Below, one piece after another: positions 48,497 to 56,704 of a DNA stretch of 64,000 nt (positions within the stretch are counted from its first letter, which is position 1; each line of letters opens with the position of its first letter). The notes under the pieces are model-generated. The model searched no databases and was not told the DNA's origin. It saw only the letters and a program-made list of their open reading frames with translations. Source of the DNA: Microbacterium timonense (lineage in GTDB: Bacteria > Actinomycetota > Actinomycetes > Actinomycetales > Microbacteriaceae). Location: positions 310,001 to 374,000 of the forward strand of contig NZ_OLMV01000003.1 in assembly GCF_900292075.1 (NCBI RefSeq), given 5' to 3'. Position numbers and translations under genes: made by a program.

Positions 48497-49483
48497 GTGC
48501 GTCAGGTCATCATCATCGGATCGGGGCCCGCGGGGTACACGGCGGCCATCTACGCCGCCCGCGCCAACCTCAACCCGCTCGTCGTCGCGAGCTCGGTCGA
48601 GGCCGGCGGCGAGCTGATGAACACCACCGAGGTCGAGAACTTCCCCGGGTTCCCCGAGGCGATCATGGGTCCCGACCTCATGGCCAAGATGCAGGAGCAG
48701 GCCGAGCGCTTCGGCGCCGAGGTGCTCTACGACGACGTCGTCGGACTGGATGTCGACGGCCCGGTCAAGAAGGTGACGCTCGGCAGCGGCGCCACGCACG
48801 AGGCGGACTCCGTCATCTTCGCGACCGGCTCCGCCCCGCGGAAGATCGGCATCGACGGCGAATCGCGCCTCTCCGGCCGCGGCGTGTCTTACTGCGCGAC
48901 CTGTGACGGGTTCTTCTTCCGTGAGCGCGTGATCGCGGTCGTCGGCGGCGGCGACTCGGCCATGGAGGAGGCCACCTTCCTCACCAAGTTCGCGTCGAAG
49001 GTGTACATCATCCACCGCCGTGACGAGCTGCGTGCATCGAAGATCATGCAGGAGCGCGCGTTCAAGAACGAGAAGATCGAGTTCATCTGGAACGCCGAGG
49101 TCGTCGACATCCTGGGCGACGACGCCGTCAACGGTGTGGTCCTGAAGGACACGGTCGACGGCTCGACCCGCGAGCTGGCGCTCGACGGCGTCTTCGTGGC
49201 GATCGGGTACGACCCGCGCACCCACCTCGTGCACGGCAAGCTCGATCTCACGCCGGAGGGCACGGTCTGGGTCGACGGACGCTCGTCCCGCACCTCCGTT
49301 CCTGGAGTCTTCGCCGCGGGCGACGTCATCGACCCCACGTACCGGCAGGCTGTCACGGCCGCCGGCAGCGGGACGGTCGCGGCCCTCGACCTCGAGCACT
49401 ACCTCGCCGGTCTGGGCGAGGCGGGAGAGCCGGCACCGGATGCCGCCGAGATCGACGGCCTCCCCGAGGTCACCGCGGTCTGA
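48497..49483 (+). CDS. trxB: Thioredoxin reductase
   Basis: A 328-residue flavoenzyme. FAD motif GSGPAGYTAA (8-17), redox cysteines 133 and 136 in SYCATCDG, NADPH motif VGGGDSAMEEA and the C-terminal AAGDV FAD site. GTG 48497 was chosen, with AAGGAAAGG upstream. Works with trxA, which follows after 98 bases. The sigM gene found before trxB in mycobacteria is absent. Confidence 0.97.
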   Translation: MRQVIIIGSGPAGYTAAIYAARANLNPLVVASSVEAGGELMNTTEVENFPGFPEAIMGPDLMAKMQEQAERFGAEVLYDDVVGLDVDGPVKKVTLGSGATHEADSVIFATGSAPRKIGIDGESRLSGRGVSYCATCDGFFFRERVIAVVGGGDSAMEEATFLTKFASKVYIIHRRDELRASKIMQERAFKNEKIEFIWNAEVVDILGDDAVNGVVLKDTVDGSTRELALDGVFVAIGYDPRTHLVHGKLDLTPEGTVWVDGRSSRTSVPGVFAAGDVIDPTYRQAVTAAGSGTVAALDLEHYLAGLGEAGEPAPDAAEIDGLPEVTAV

Positions 49484-49581
49484 GTCGTCCCGACCGAGCC
49501 GAAGGTGCGACACGCCCGGGAACAATCCCGCGAACCGCGCTGTTGACACCACCGAGAGACTTCCACAGAAGGAGAAGACAG

Positions 49582-49905
49582 ATGACCGCCAAGGCGACCA
49601 CGTCCGCCACGTTCGAGCAGGACGTGCTTCAGGCCGAGGGACCGGTGCTGGTGGACTTCTGGGCCGAGTGGTGCGGACCGTGTCGCATGGTGTCGCCCGT
49701 TCTGGACCAGATCCAGTCCGAGCACCCCGACAAGATCACGATCCTGAAGCTCAACGTCGATGAGAACCCCGACCTCGCGATGAAGTACCAGATCACGTCG
49801 ATCCCCGCGATGAAGGTCTTCAACAAGGGAGCGGTCGAGACGACGATCATCGGCGCCAAGCCGAAGTTCGCTCTCGAGCAGGACCTCGCGGCATACATCG
49901 GCTGA
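49582..49905 (+). CDS. trxA: Thioredoxin
   Basis: A 107-residue thioredoxin with the WCGPC active site (Cys31, Cys34), DFWAEW before it and the cis-Pro loop SIPAMKVF. AAGGAGAAGACAG precedes the ATG. General disulfide reductant, re-reduced by the trxB product. The cwlM gene that follows in mycobacteria is missing. Confidence 0.97.
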   Translation: MTAKATTSATFEQDVLQAEGPVLVDFWAEWCGPCRMVSPVLDQIQSEHPDKITILKLNVDENPDLAMKYQITSIPAMKVFNKGAVETTIIGAKPKFALEQDLAAYIG

Positions 49906-49920
49906 CGCCCCCGCAGTCTT

Positions 49921-49960
49921 GCGAAACCCCGCCGGCTCGTCCGGCGGGGTTTCGCGGTTT
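49921..49960 (+). terminator. Intrinsic terminator after trxA
   Basis: A perfect 15-bp stem (49921-49935 with 49941-49955) with a 5-base loop, ending in GCGGTTTC. The strongest classic terminator in the window. Confidence 0.85.
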
Positions 49961-50113
49961 CATCGGGCTTTTCGTTTCATTGCCGTTGCGGCATGCGACC
50001 GGGGCGCACGAATGTTCGCGAGGGATGTCGATCTGGGCGGATCTCGTTCGACGCACAGGGTGAAGGGTCAGAGCGGCCCTGAAGGGCGAGACGCCCCGAC
50101 GAAAGGGAAACCG

Positions 50114-50530
50114 ATGCGTTACATGCTCATCATGCAGGTGGATGCCGCGGCGGCTGCCGCATTCGACCCCACGACGACCGACATGGCCGAGGCGTACGCC
50201 GCCATGGGCGCTTACAACGAGGAACTGCAGAAGGCCGGCGTCTTCCTCAGTGCCGAGGGGCTCTCGGAAGCGTCCGAGGGGTTCCGTGTGGACTTCGACT
50301 CGACGCCCCCGGCCGTGACCGACGGTCCGTTCGCGGAGGCGCGCGAGGTGTTCACCGGCTTCTGGATCCTCGAGGTCGCCTCCCGCGAGGAGGCCGAGCA
50401 CTGGGCGCGCAAGTGCCCGTTGGGCCCCGGTACGGCGCTGGAGGTCCGGCGCGTCAACGAGCTCAGCGACTTCGACCAGAACGACGAATGGGTCGCCAAG
50501 GAGCGGGAGTGGCGGGCGGCCAACTCCTGA
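50114..50530 (+). CDS. YCII-family protein (DGPF domain), ECF42-associated
   Basis: A 138-residue protein. MRYMLIMQ and the DGPFAEAREVFTGFWILEV motif with its His-Asp type pocket define the YCII/DGPF fold. Such genes are the usual companion of ECF42 sigma factors, here at 50945; a role in response to oxidised or reactive compounds has been suggested for the pairing. GAAAGGGAAACC precedes the ATG. Confidence 0.88.
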   Translation: MRYMLIMQVDAAAAAAFDPTTTDMAEAYAAMGAYNEELQKAGVFLSAEGLSEASEGFRVDFDSTPPAVTDGPFAEAREVFTGFWILEVASREEAEHWARKCPLGPGTALEVRRVNELSDFDQNDEWVAKEREWRAANS

Positions 50531-50539
50531 ACCTCGCGC

Positions 50540-50887
50540 TCAGCTCGCGTCGGCACGCACCGTGGCATCCCAGCGACGGTGCGTGTTGGCGTCTCCGAGC
50601 AGCCGCCAGACGGCGCTCGTGAGCGGAGGATAGTCGAGCGCGATCTGGCGCAGCACGCGGTAGTGCCGGCTCGCATTCGGGCGGGCACCGCCGTTGGCTG
50701 CGATGTTCTCGGCGCGGAGCATGAAGACCACGAGCTCGTCGACCGTGGGGAGGTCATCCATGAAGTCCCAGGGGTCTTCACCGGCCCGGAGTCGCTCGGT
50801 GATGAGCACCGAGAGCTCGTCCGTGGCTTCGGCACGAAGCAGCTCCAGGCTCGCGCGCCGGCGCGGGGTCTGTTCGTCGTCTGCCAC
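50540..50887 (-). CDS. Conserved hypothetical 115-residue protein
   Basis: A small soluble helical protein (GTG start at 50887) opposite in direction to its neighbours. Pattern: basic N-terminus, then TVDELVVFMLRAENIAANGG and PPLTSAVWRLLGDANTHRR. No family recognised. Codon usage is normal for the genome and no better frame covers the interval, which supports a real gene; the ribosome site is weak. Confidence 0.6.
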   Translation of the reverse strand: MADDEQTPRRRASLELLRAEATDELSVLITERLRAGEDPWDFMDDLPTVDELVVFMLRAENIAANGGARPNASRHYRVLRQIALDYPPLTSAVWRLLGDANTHRRWDATVRADAS

Positions 50888-50944
50888 CCGTCAAGGGTAC
50901 GCCGCGATTCCGACGTCGGGGCCCGACCCGCTTACGCTGACAGC

Positions 50945-52216
50945 ATGACCTCCGAGGATGGACACGCTCGCCGGGCGGTCGAGGCGGTCTGGCGCGAGGA
51001 GTCGGCGCGCATCGTGGCGGCACTGACCCGTCACACCGGTGACTTCGCCTGGGCCGAGGATCTCGCCCAGGAGGCGCTCGTCGAGGCGCTCGCGACGTGG
51101 CCGGGAAGCGGCATCCCGAGCAGTCCCGGGGCGTGGCTGATGTCTGTGGCCAAGCGACGGGCGATCGACGGCTGGCGCCGGCGGGAACGGTTCGCCCAGC
51201 GCGAGCCGATGTTCGCAACCGAGGTGCTGGAGGCGGAGACCCGAGACTCGGTCCCCGACGAGGCCGACCCCGACCGGATCGACGACGACGTGCTGCGACT
51301 CGTCTTCGTGGCGTGCCATCCCGTGCTGCCGGCGCAGGCGCGCCTTGCGCTCACCCTGCGCACCGTTGCCGGTCTGACCACCGAGCAGATCGCTCGTGCG
51401 CTGCTCATGACCGTGCCGACGGTGCAGCAGCGTATCGTGCGGGCCAAGCGGTCGCTCGCGAGGGAGGGCGTTCCCTTCGAGGTGCCCGATCGCGCAGAGC
51501 GCCCCGCCCGTCTTGCCAGCGTGCTGCAGGTGATCTACCTGCTCTTCACCGAGGGTTACGCGTCGGCCGAGGGGGAGGGGGCGCTCCGCCCCGATGTCGC
51601 CCGCGAAGCGGTACGCCTCGGACGGCAGTTGGCGGCGCTCATGCCCCGCGAGCCCGAGATCTGGTCGCTGATCGCGTTGATGGAGTTCCAGTCGTCCCGC
51701 TTCGCGGCCCGCGTGGACGACGACGGTCTGCCGGTGACGCTGGAGGACCAGGATCGGCGCCGGTGGGACCGGTCGGCGATCTCGCGCGGCCTGGAGGCAC
51801 GGGCCAGAGCGGATGCCGCCGGCAGGGGCCTCGGCTACTACGGGCTGCAGGCGGCGATCGCGCAGTGCCACGCGGTGGCGCCGACGTTCGCGGCCACCGA
51901 TTGGAACCGCATCCTCGCGCTCTATGACGCTCTGGAGACCCTGGCGCCGTCCGCCGTGGTGCGCCTGAACCGCGCGGTCGCGCTCTCGATGGTGCGGGGC
52001 CCGGAGGCGGCACTGGCCGTGGTGGACGAGCTCGAAACCGAGCTCAAGGGCTTCCGACCCCTGTCAGCGGTGCGGGCGGAACTTCTCGAGCGAGTCGGCC
52101 GACCGGATGCCGCGGCGGCCGCGTTTCTCGAAGCCGCCGCGCTTCCCGGCAACGAGGCCGAGGCCGCGCTCCTGCGTCGCCGGGCCGCCGCCCTGACTGG
52201 CTCGCCGATCGACTAG
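50945..52216 (+). CDS. ECF42-type RNA polymerase sigma factor
   Basis: A 423-residue sigma factor. Regions 2 (about 15-85) and 4 (about 120-175, with LTTEQIARALLMTVPTVQQR) are followed by the ~200-residue TPR-like C-terminal extension typical of ECF42 (DUF6596; FTEGYASAEG, then WNRILALYDAL and VVRLNRAVALSM). ECF42 factors have no anti-sigma factor; the extension is needed for activity. It belongs with the YCII gene at 50114. Confidence 0.92.
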   Translation: MTSEDGHARRAVEAVWREESARIVAALTRHTGDFAWAEDLAQEALVEALATWPGSGIPSSPGAWLMSVAKRRAIDGWRRRERFAQREPMFATEVLEAETRDSVPDEADPDRIDDDVLRLVFVACHPVLPAQARLALTLRTVAGLTTEQIARALLMTVPTVQQRIVRAKRSLAREGVPFEVPDRAERPARLASVLQVIYLLFTEGYASAEGEGALRPDVAREAVRLGRQLAALMPREPEIWSLIALMEFQSSRFAARVDDDGLPVTLEDQDRRRWDRSAISRGLEARARADAAGRGLGYYGLQAAIAQCHAVAPTFAATDWNRILALYDALETLAPSAVVRLNRAVALSMVRGPEAALAVVDELETELKGFRPLSAVRAELLERVGRPDAAAAAFLEAAALPGNEAEAALLRRRAAALTGSPID

Positions 52217-52272
52217 CGAGGAACGAGCGCAGCGAGATCCTGCAAGCTCGACCACAGCCGCAGGTACCCCGG

Positions 52273-53220
52273 TCAGGCTGCCCCGTACCCCGTCTCCCCG
52301 AGCTCCTCGAGGATCCGATTCAGATCCTGAATGCTCGCGAAATCGATGTTGATCTGGCCTTTCTTGGCCGTCAGCGAGATCTTCACCCGCGTGTTGAGGC
52401 GATCGCCGAGCCTTTCGGCGACCTCGTCCAGGTGAGCCCGACGCGATCCGGCCTGCGGCTTCGCAGCGCGCGTGGGGGAGGCATCCGGAAGCTTCGCCGC
52501 CGCTTCGGCGGCGCGCACCGAGAGGTCCTCGTTCACGATCTTGTCGGCGAGGCGCTGCATGGACGCGGGGTCCTCGAGCGAGAGGATCGCGCGAGCGTGG
52601 CCGGCCGTCAGCACGCCGGCGGCCACCCGCTGCTGCACCGGCACGGGGAGTTTCAGCAGGCGGATGGTGTTGCTGATCTGCGGGCGTGAGCGGCCGATGC
52701 GTGTCGCAAGCTCTTCCTGTGTGATGCCGAAGTCCTCGAGGAGCTGCTGGTACGCGGAAGCCTCCTCGAGCGGGTTCAGCTCGGAACGGTGGAGGTTCTC
52801 GAGGAGCGCGTCGCGGAGGAGGTGCTCGTCCGCGGTGTCGCGCACGATCGCCGGGATCGACGTCAAGCCGGCTTCGCGGGCGGCGCGCGTGCGCCGCTCG
52901 CCCATGATCAGCTCGTACTGACCCTTGTCGTTGGTGCGTACGACGACCGGCTGCAGCACTCCGAACTCGCGGACGCTGTGCACCAGTTCGGCGAAGTGCT
53001 CCGGATCGAAGTTCGTCCGCGGCTGCCGCGGGTTGGGCACGATGTCGTGAGGGTCGATGTGGGCGAGGCGGGCGCCAGGAACCTCGAGAAGATCGTCCTG
53101 CGGTTCCTCAACGGCGACGGGCCGCGGGAAGAACACGTCGGAGGGGCGTTCGTCGGCCTGCTCGTTCGTGGGGATGAGTGCGCCGATTCCGCGCCCGAGT
53201 CCGGTGCGCTTCGCTGCCAT
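52273..53220 (-). CDS. parB: Chromosome partition protein ParB
   Basis: A 315-residue ParB. KRTGLGRGIGALI starts the N-terminal ParA-interaction tail. The CTPase domain has the GERRTRAAR box; the helix-turn-helix includes ITQEELATRIGRSRPQISN. A C-terminal dimerisation domain follows. ParB loads on parS as a CTP-dependent clamp; six parS sites lie within 3.5 kb. The start shares one base with the parA stop. Confidence 0.97.
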   Translation of the reverse strand: MAAKRTGLGRGIGALIPTNEQADERPSDVFFPRPVAVEEPQDDLLEVPGARLAHIDPHDIVPNPRQPRTNFDPEHFAELVHSVREFGVLQPVVVRTNDKGQYELIMGERRTRAAREAGLTSIPAIVRDTADEHLLRDALLENLHRSELNPLEEASAYQQLLEDFGITQEELATRIGRSRPQISNTIRLLKLPVPVQQRVAAGVLTAGHARAILSLEDPASMQRLADKIVNEDLSVRAAEAAAKLPDASPTRAAKPQAGSRRAHLDEVAERLGDRLNTRVKISLTAKKGQINIDFASIQDLNRILEELGETGYGAA

Positions 53221-54149
53221 CAGGCGTTCCCTTCCTTCGTGGCGCTGTCGCGCCGGATGATTTCCACGGCCGCCTCGCGGTATGCGATGGCGCCCGCGGA
53301 CTGACCGTCGTAGGCGATGACCGTCTGCCCGAAGCTCGGCGCTTCCGACACGCGCACCGAGCGCGGGATGACGGTCTCGAGCACTTCCTGGGGGAAGTGG
53401 GCGCGCACCTCGTCCGCGACCTGCTGCGCGAGGCGCGTGCGGCCGTCGTACATGGTGAGGATGATCGTCGAGAGGTGCAGCTGAGGGTTGAGATGCTTCT
53501 GGATCATCCGGACCGTGCCGAGCAGCTGGCTCAGCCCTTCGAGGGCGTAGTACTCGCACTGGATCGGGATGAGCAGCTCACCAGCGGCCGTGAAAGCGTT
53601 GATGGTGAGAAGACCGAGCGACGGAGGACAGTCGATGAGGATGAAGTCGATGCGCTCTTCGAGGCCCTCCAGGTAGTCCTCGACAGCGGTGCGCAGACGA
53701 TGCTCGCGCGCGACCTGCGAAACCAGCTCGATCTCCGCGCCGGCGAGGTGGATGGTGCTCGGAGCGCACAGCAGATTGGGGGACTCGGGGCTCACCTGCA
53801 CGATGTCGGCGAGGGGGAACTCATCGATGAGCACGTCGTACACGCTCGGCGTCTCGGCCGTGTGCGGCACACCTAGTGCGGTGGAGGCGTTCCCCTGAGG
53901 ATCGAGATCGATGACCAGAACGCGGGCGCCGCGGTCGGCGAGGGCTGCCGCGAGATTGACGGTGGTCGTCGTCTTACCGACGCCGCCCTTTTGGTTCGAG
54001 ATCGTCAGCACACGGGTGCGACCAGTCAGCTGGACGGTCGCGTGTTCGAGCGCCTTTCTGCGCGCAGAGAGGTCTGCGAGTTCCCGGGCGATCGGTGAGT
54101 CATCGAACGAGAAGGATGCCGGAGCTTCGGTCTCGTCGGGCTGTTTCAC
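53220..54149 (-). CDS. parA: Chromosome partition ATPase ParA (Soj)
   Basis: A 309-residue deviant-Walker ATPase. QKGGVGKTTTTVNLAAAL (about 53-70) is the deviant Walker A, DLDPQGNAST and ILIDCPPSLG follow. A ~45-residue N-terminal extension carries a possible ParB-responsive helix. I chose GTG 54149, with GGGAGA nine bases upstream; this start is inside a parS site. GTG 54158 is possible but has no spacing to the ribosome site. Confidence 0.95.
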   Translation of the reverse strand: MKQPDETEAPASFSFDDSPIARELADLSARRKALEHATVQLTGRTRVLTISNQKGGVGKTTTTVNLAAALADRGARVLVIDLDPQGNASTALGVPHTAETPSVYDVLIDEFPLADIVQVSPESPNLLCAPSTIHLAGAEIELVSQVAREHRLRTAVEDYLEGLEERIDFILIDCPPSLGLLTINAFTAAGELLIPIQCEYYALEGLSQLLGTVRMIQKHLNPQLHLSTIILTMYDGRTRLAQQVADEVRAHFPQEVLETVIPRSVRVSEAPSFGQTVIAYDGQSAGAIAYREAAVEIIRRDSATKEGNA

Positions 54150-54157
54150 GTGAAACA
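54142..54157. promoter_or_regulatory. parS: parS site 1, TGTTTCACGTGAAACA
   Basis: Perfect 16-bp parS palindrome lying over the parA start codon. ParB binding here would be expected to repress parAB. Confidence 0.95.
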
Positions 54158-54362
54158 CTCTCCCTTTCGCGAGCCGGTGAACAACGCCTTCCACTCTATC
54201 CCGCCCTACCCCCACCCCCCGTTCCCACAAGCCCTTTCCGCCGGTCGAGTGGCGAGCCGCAGCGCCGAAGCATTTCGCGTGAACGCGCGACCGCCGGCAC
54301 CCGCCGGTCGTGTTGCGACGAAGGAGCGTATCGAGACCGCTTTCCTCAACCAATCGCCGAAA

Positions 54363-54378
54363 TGTTTCACGTGAAACA
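54363..54378. promoter_or_regulatory. parS: parS site 2, TGTTTCACGTGAAACA
   Basis: Perfect 16-bp parS copy about 220 bp upstream of parA. Confidence 0.95.
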
Positions 54379-54661
54379 TGCGAACCGCCCCCGCCCGCGG
54401 GTTGAGTAGCGACAAGGCGCGTATCGCGACGCGCGCCAGTGACCGCTGGGCGGATCTCGATGCGGCTCGTACCTCGCCTGCTCGATCCGTATCATCATCG
54501 CTCGCCACGCTGGTGCCGAGGCCACGGCCCGATGCCGCTGGCCGCCGCGCGTGATAAGCGTGGGGAAGGCTCATTGATGCCGCCGGTCTTGAGACGCAGA
54601 GGTCAGACACCCGTCCGACGAGTTCATCGACGACTTGTCGATGGGCAGCCGATAACGCGGC

Positions 54662-54857
54662 GAGCCGGCGGCTCGTCTGGCCGCGGCCGTCCCGGATGGA
54701 TTTGATGAGCCTCTTGCTGCGGCGACGGAGGCGGAGGTTCACCCCTGCGCAACGCCGATCGACGAACTTCTCGCTATCGGTTGTGCTGCTCTCTGCCTTC
54801 AAGCCGGAGGCGAGATGTAGCTAGGCCTGGGGGTTTCGATACGTTCCTTCGTCGCTA
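54662..54857. repeat. Duplicated segment 1, copy A
   Basis: About 196 bp, matching 55307-55500 at roughly 80% by eye (shared runs such as CCCCTGCGCAACGCCGATCG and GAGGCGAGATGTAGCTAGGC). It ends in the extragenic repeat. No coding sense. Confidence 0.75.
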
Positions 54858-54892
54858 CGCCGCCGGCAGGGAGGGGCGAGATGCAGCATCGA

Positions 54893-54908
54893 TGTTTCAC
54901 GTGAAACG
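54893..54908. promoter_or_regulatory. parS: parS site 3, TGTTTCACGTGAAACG
   Basis: parS with an intact 14-bp core, asymmetric in the last base. Preceded by GCATCGA, as is site 5, supporting the duplication of this locus. Confidence 0.93.
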
Positions 54909-55065
54909 GTGGCAGGCGCAACTTGTTGGCGAGGGTGGGCCGTTGATCCACCTTCTCCTGAGCGAGTGCCGGACGCCTCGCCCGACGCCAGCCCTGAACC
55001 TGCTTCTCGCGCCGATTTGCGTCGTCCACACAATCGAACTGCTCGAGGGAGATCGGGTGCACCGT

Positions 55066-55202
55066 AAGGCGGGATTGGGTTTGAAGCGCCCTCGCCGTTC
55101 GGATGCGGTGCGAGCCTTCTCTTCCAAGTCACGCGCGCGTCCGACAAACGCCGATCAGTCTGCGCACTCGAGGATGTAGCCATCGCGCCAAGCATCGCGA
55201 TC
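55066..55202. repeat. Duplicated segment 2, copy A
   Basis: About 137 bp matching 55733-55870, with shared runs such as AAGGCGGGATTGGG and CAGTCTGCGCACTCGA. Order of segment 1, parS and segment 2 is the same in both copies. Confidence 0.75.
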
Positions 55203-55249
55203 GGTGTCGCGACGCGAGGCGCACCAGCACGCCCGTCCCGTCAACGCGT

Positions 55250-55265
55250 CGTTTCACGTGAAACG
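55250..55265. promoter_or_regulatory. parS: parS site 4, CGTTTCACGTGAAACG
   Basis: Perfectly palindromic 16-bp variant with C/G flanks instead of T/A. Confidence 0.93.
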
Positions 55266-55306
55266 TTCGGCGACCGGGCAGGAGCGTCGCACTCCGATGA
55301 CACTGC

Positions 55307-55500
55307 AAGCCGGCGGCCCGTCTGGCCGCGGGCCCCCGGATGGATTGGATGAGCCTCTTCCTGCTGCGGCGGCTGGGGGGCTCACCCCTGCGCAACGCCG
55401 ATCGACTGCTTTTCGCTCTCGGTCGTGCTGCTCGCGGACTTCACGTCGGAGGCGAGATGTAGCTAGGCCAGGGGGCTTCGATACGTTCCTTCGTCGCTCC
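55307..55500. repeat. Duplicated segment 1, copy B
   Basis: Partner of 54662-54857, 645 bp downstream. Confidence 0.75.
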
Positions 55501-55653
55501 TCGACCGGGAGGAAAGCGGCGCTTGATCGAGACGAGAGTCAGCCCGCAAGGGGCCGCGAGCTTCAACGCGATCACAGGCGCGGTGACAAGGGGTCTCGAT
55601 ACGCTCCTTCGTCGCTACTCAGCCGACGGGGAGGCGTTGATCTGGGGCATCGA

Positions 55654-55669
55654 TGTTTCACGTGAAACA
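55654..55669. promoter_or_regulatory. parS: parS site 5, TGTTTCACGTGAAACA
   Basis: Perfect parS in the second duplicated unit, at the position homologous to site 3. Confidence 0.95.
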
Positions 55670-55732
55670 GTGGGCCGGCGCGGCTTCGTTACGAGGGGCA
55701 TGATCCAACTTCTCGTGAACGAGTCGCAGGCC

Positions 55733-55870
55733 AAGGCGGGATTGGGGTGAGAAGGGCCATCGCCGTTCTGATGCCGTGCGAGCCTCTCTTCCAGGTCACG
55801 CATGCTTCCGACAAACAGCGGCCAGTCTGCGCACTCGAAGACGTCGCCACACCGCCAAGCATCGAGACCA
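55733..55870. repeat. Duplicated segment 2, copy B
   Basis: Partner of 55066-55202, 667 bp downstream. The small difference from the segment 1 offset is due to insertions around the parS sites. Confidence 0.75.
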
Positions 55871-56035
55871 GCGCCGCGAACGGGAGCATCGTCGGCACAT
55901 CTGGGGAGAGGGATCTCGTTGTGCGATGCGCGGGAGGAGGCGATGCGCTGGGCGGGACCGGAGAGGTTCTTGGCGGCGGTCTCGCGATGCGCTTGTCCCC
56001 TCGCTGCAACCGGCGGGCAGGAGCCGACGGGGAAA

Positions 56036-56677
56036 TCAGCGGACGGTTGCGCGGATGACGCGCGAGGGCTCCTCGAGGAGGCCCTCGCCGACGACCTCGA
56101 CACGAGCATTCGTCAGCTTGAACTTGCGCAGCTGCTTCTCTGCCGCCTCGATCTCGTTCGCGGCGCTCGTGCCCTTGAGGAGAATCAGCTCGCCGCCGTC
56201 GCGCACCAGGGGAGCGGTGATGGGCACGAGCGTACGCAGAGCGCTGACGGCGCGGGCGGTGACAGCATCCAGCACCGGTCCACGCTTCCAATCCTCGGCG
56301 CGTGCGCGCAGCACCTCGACATTGTCCAGCCCGAGGGCAGCGACCTGCTCCGACAGCCACGCCACCCTGCGCTCCATCGGCTCGATGAGAATCCACTCGA
56401 CGTCCGGCCGGGCGATCGCCAGCACGAGCCCGGGAAGACCCGCGCCCGAGCCGACGTCGCCGACGCGACCGGTGAACAGCGGTGCGATCACGGCGCTGTT
56501 GAGGATGTGACGGGACCACAGCCGAGGCGGCTCCAGCGGACCGATCAGCCCACGCTCCTCACCGTGCCGCCCCAGGGCGTCGGCGAACCGGCGTGCCACC
56601 TCGATGCGATCGCCGAAGATCTTCGCAGCGGCAGCGGGCTCCGGCTCGATCTCGACGATCGGCGAATCGGCGCTCAT
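56036..56677 (-). CDS. rsmG: 16S rRNA (guanine527-N7)-methyltransferase RsmG
   Basis: A 213-residue SAM-dependent methyltransferase. The SAM motif is VGDVGSGAGLPGLVLAI, with LWSRHILNS before it and TARAVSALRTLVP after it, all RsmG (GidB) signatures. It modifies G527 of 16S rRNA; loss gives low-level streptomycin resistance in many bacteria. A parS site lies just upstream, in the 27-base gap to jag. Confidence 0.96.
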   Translation of the reverse strand: MSADSPIVEIEPEPAAAAKIFGDRIEVARRFADALGRHGEERGLIGPLEPPRLWSRHILNSAVIAPLFTGRVGDVGSGAGLPGLVLAIARPDVEWILIEPMERRVAWLSEQVAALGLDNVEVLRARAEDWKRGPVLDAVTARAVSALRTLVPITAPLVRDGGELILLKGTSAANEIEAAEKQLRKFKLTNARVEVVGEGLLEEPSRVIRATVR

Positions 56678-56683
56678 CGGAGA

Positions 56684-56699
56684 TGTTTCACGTGAAACA
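56684..56699. promoter_or_regulatory. parS: parS site 6, TGTTTCACGTGAAACA
   Basis: Perfect parS in the gap between jag and rsmG, 7 bases upstream of the rsmG ATG, where it also overlaps the ribosome-site region. Confidence 0.95.
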
Positions 56700-56704
56700 T
56701 GCGC

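Larger units (their letters stand above)
54150..56035. other. 1.9-kb gene-free parS-bearing region between parA and rsmG
   Basis: No frame here looks like a gene: open frames are short, change when the repeats are compared, and encode Arg/Ser-rich nonsense. The DNA consists of four of the six parS sites (a fifth straddles its left edge), several copies of a GATACG-CTCCTTCGTCGC-type extragenic repeat (54315-54338 inverted, 54834-54857, 55477-55500, 55592-55619), and two segments each present twice. In other actinobacteria parA and rsmG are close together, so this is an expansion. Confidence 0.8.

Noticed and set aside
49919..50113. N-terminal extension of the YCII protein by 65 codons
   Set aside because: It would run through the trxA terminator; MRYMLIMQ with a ribosome site is the natural start.
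54206..56519. Several 100-270-codon open frames in and beside the parS region
   Set aside because: They run through parS palindromes and repeats, are Arg/Ser-rich, and the duplicated segments do not keep one frame.
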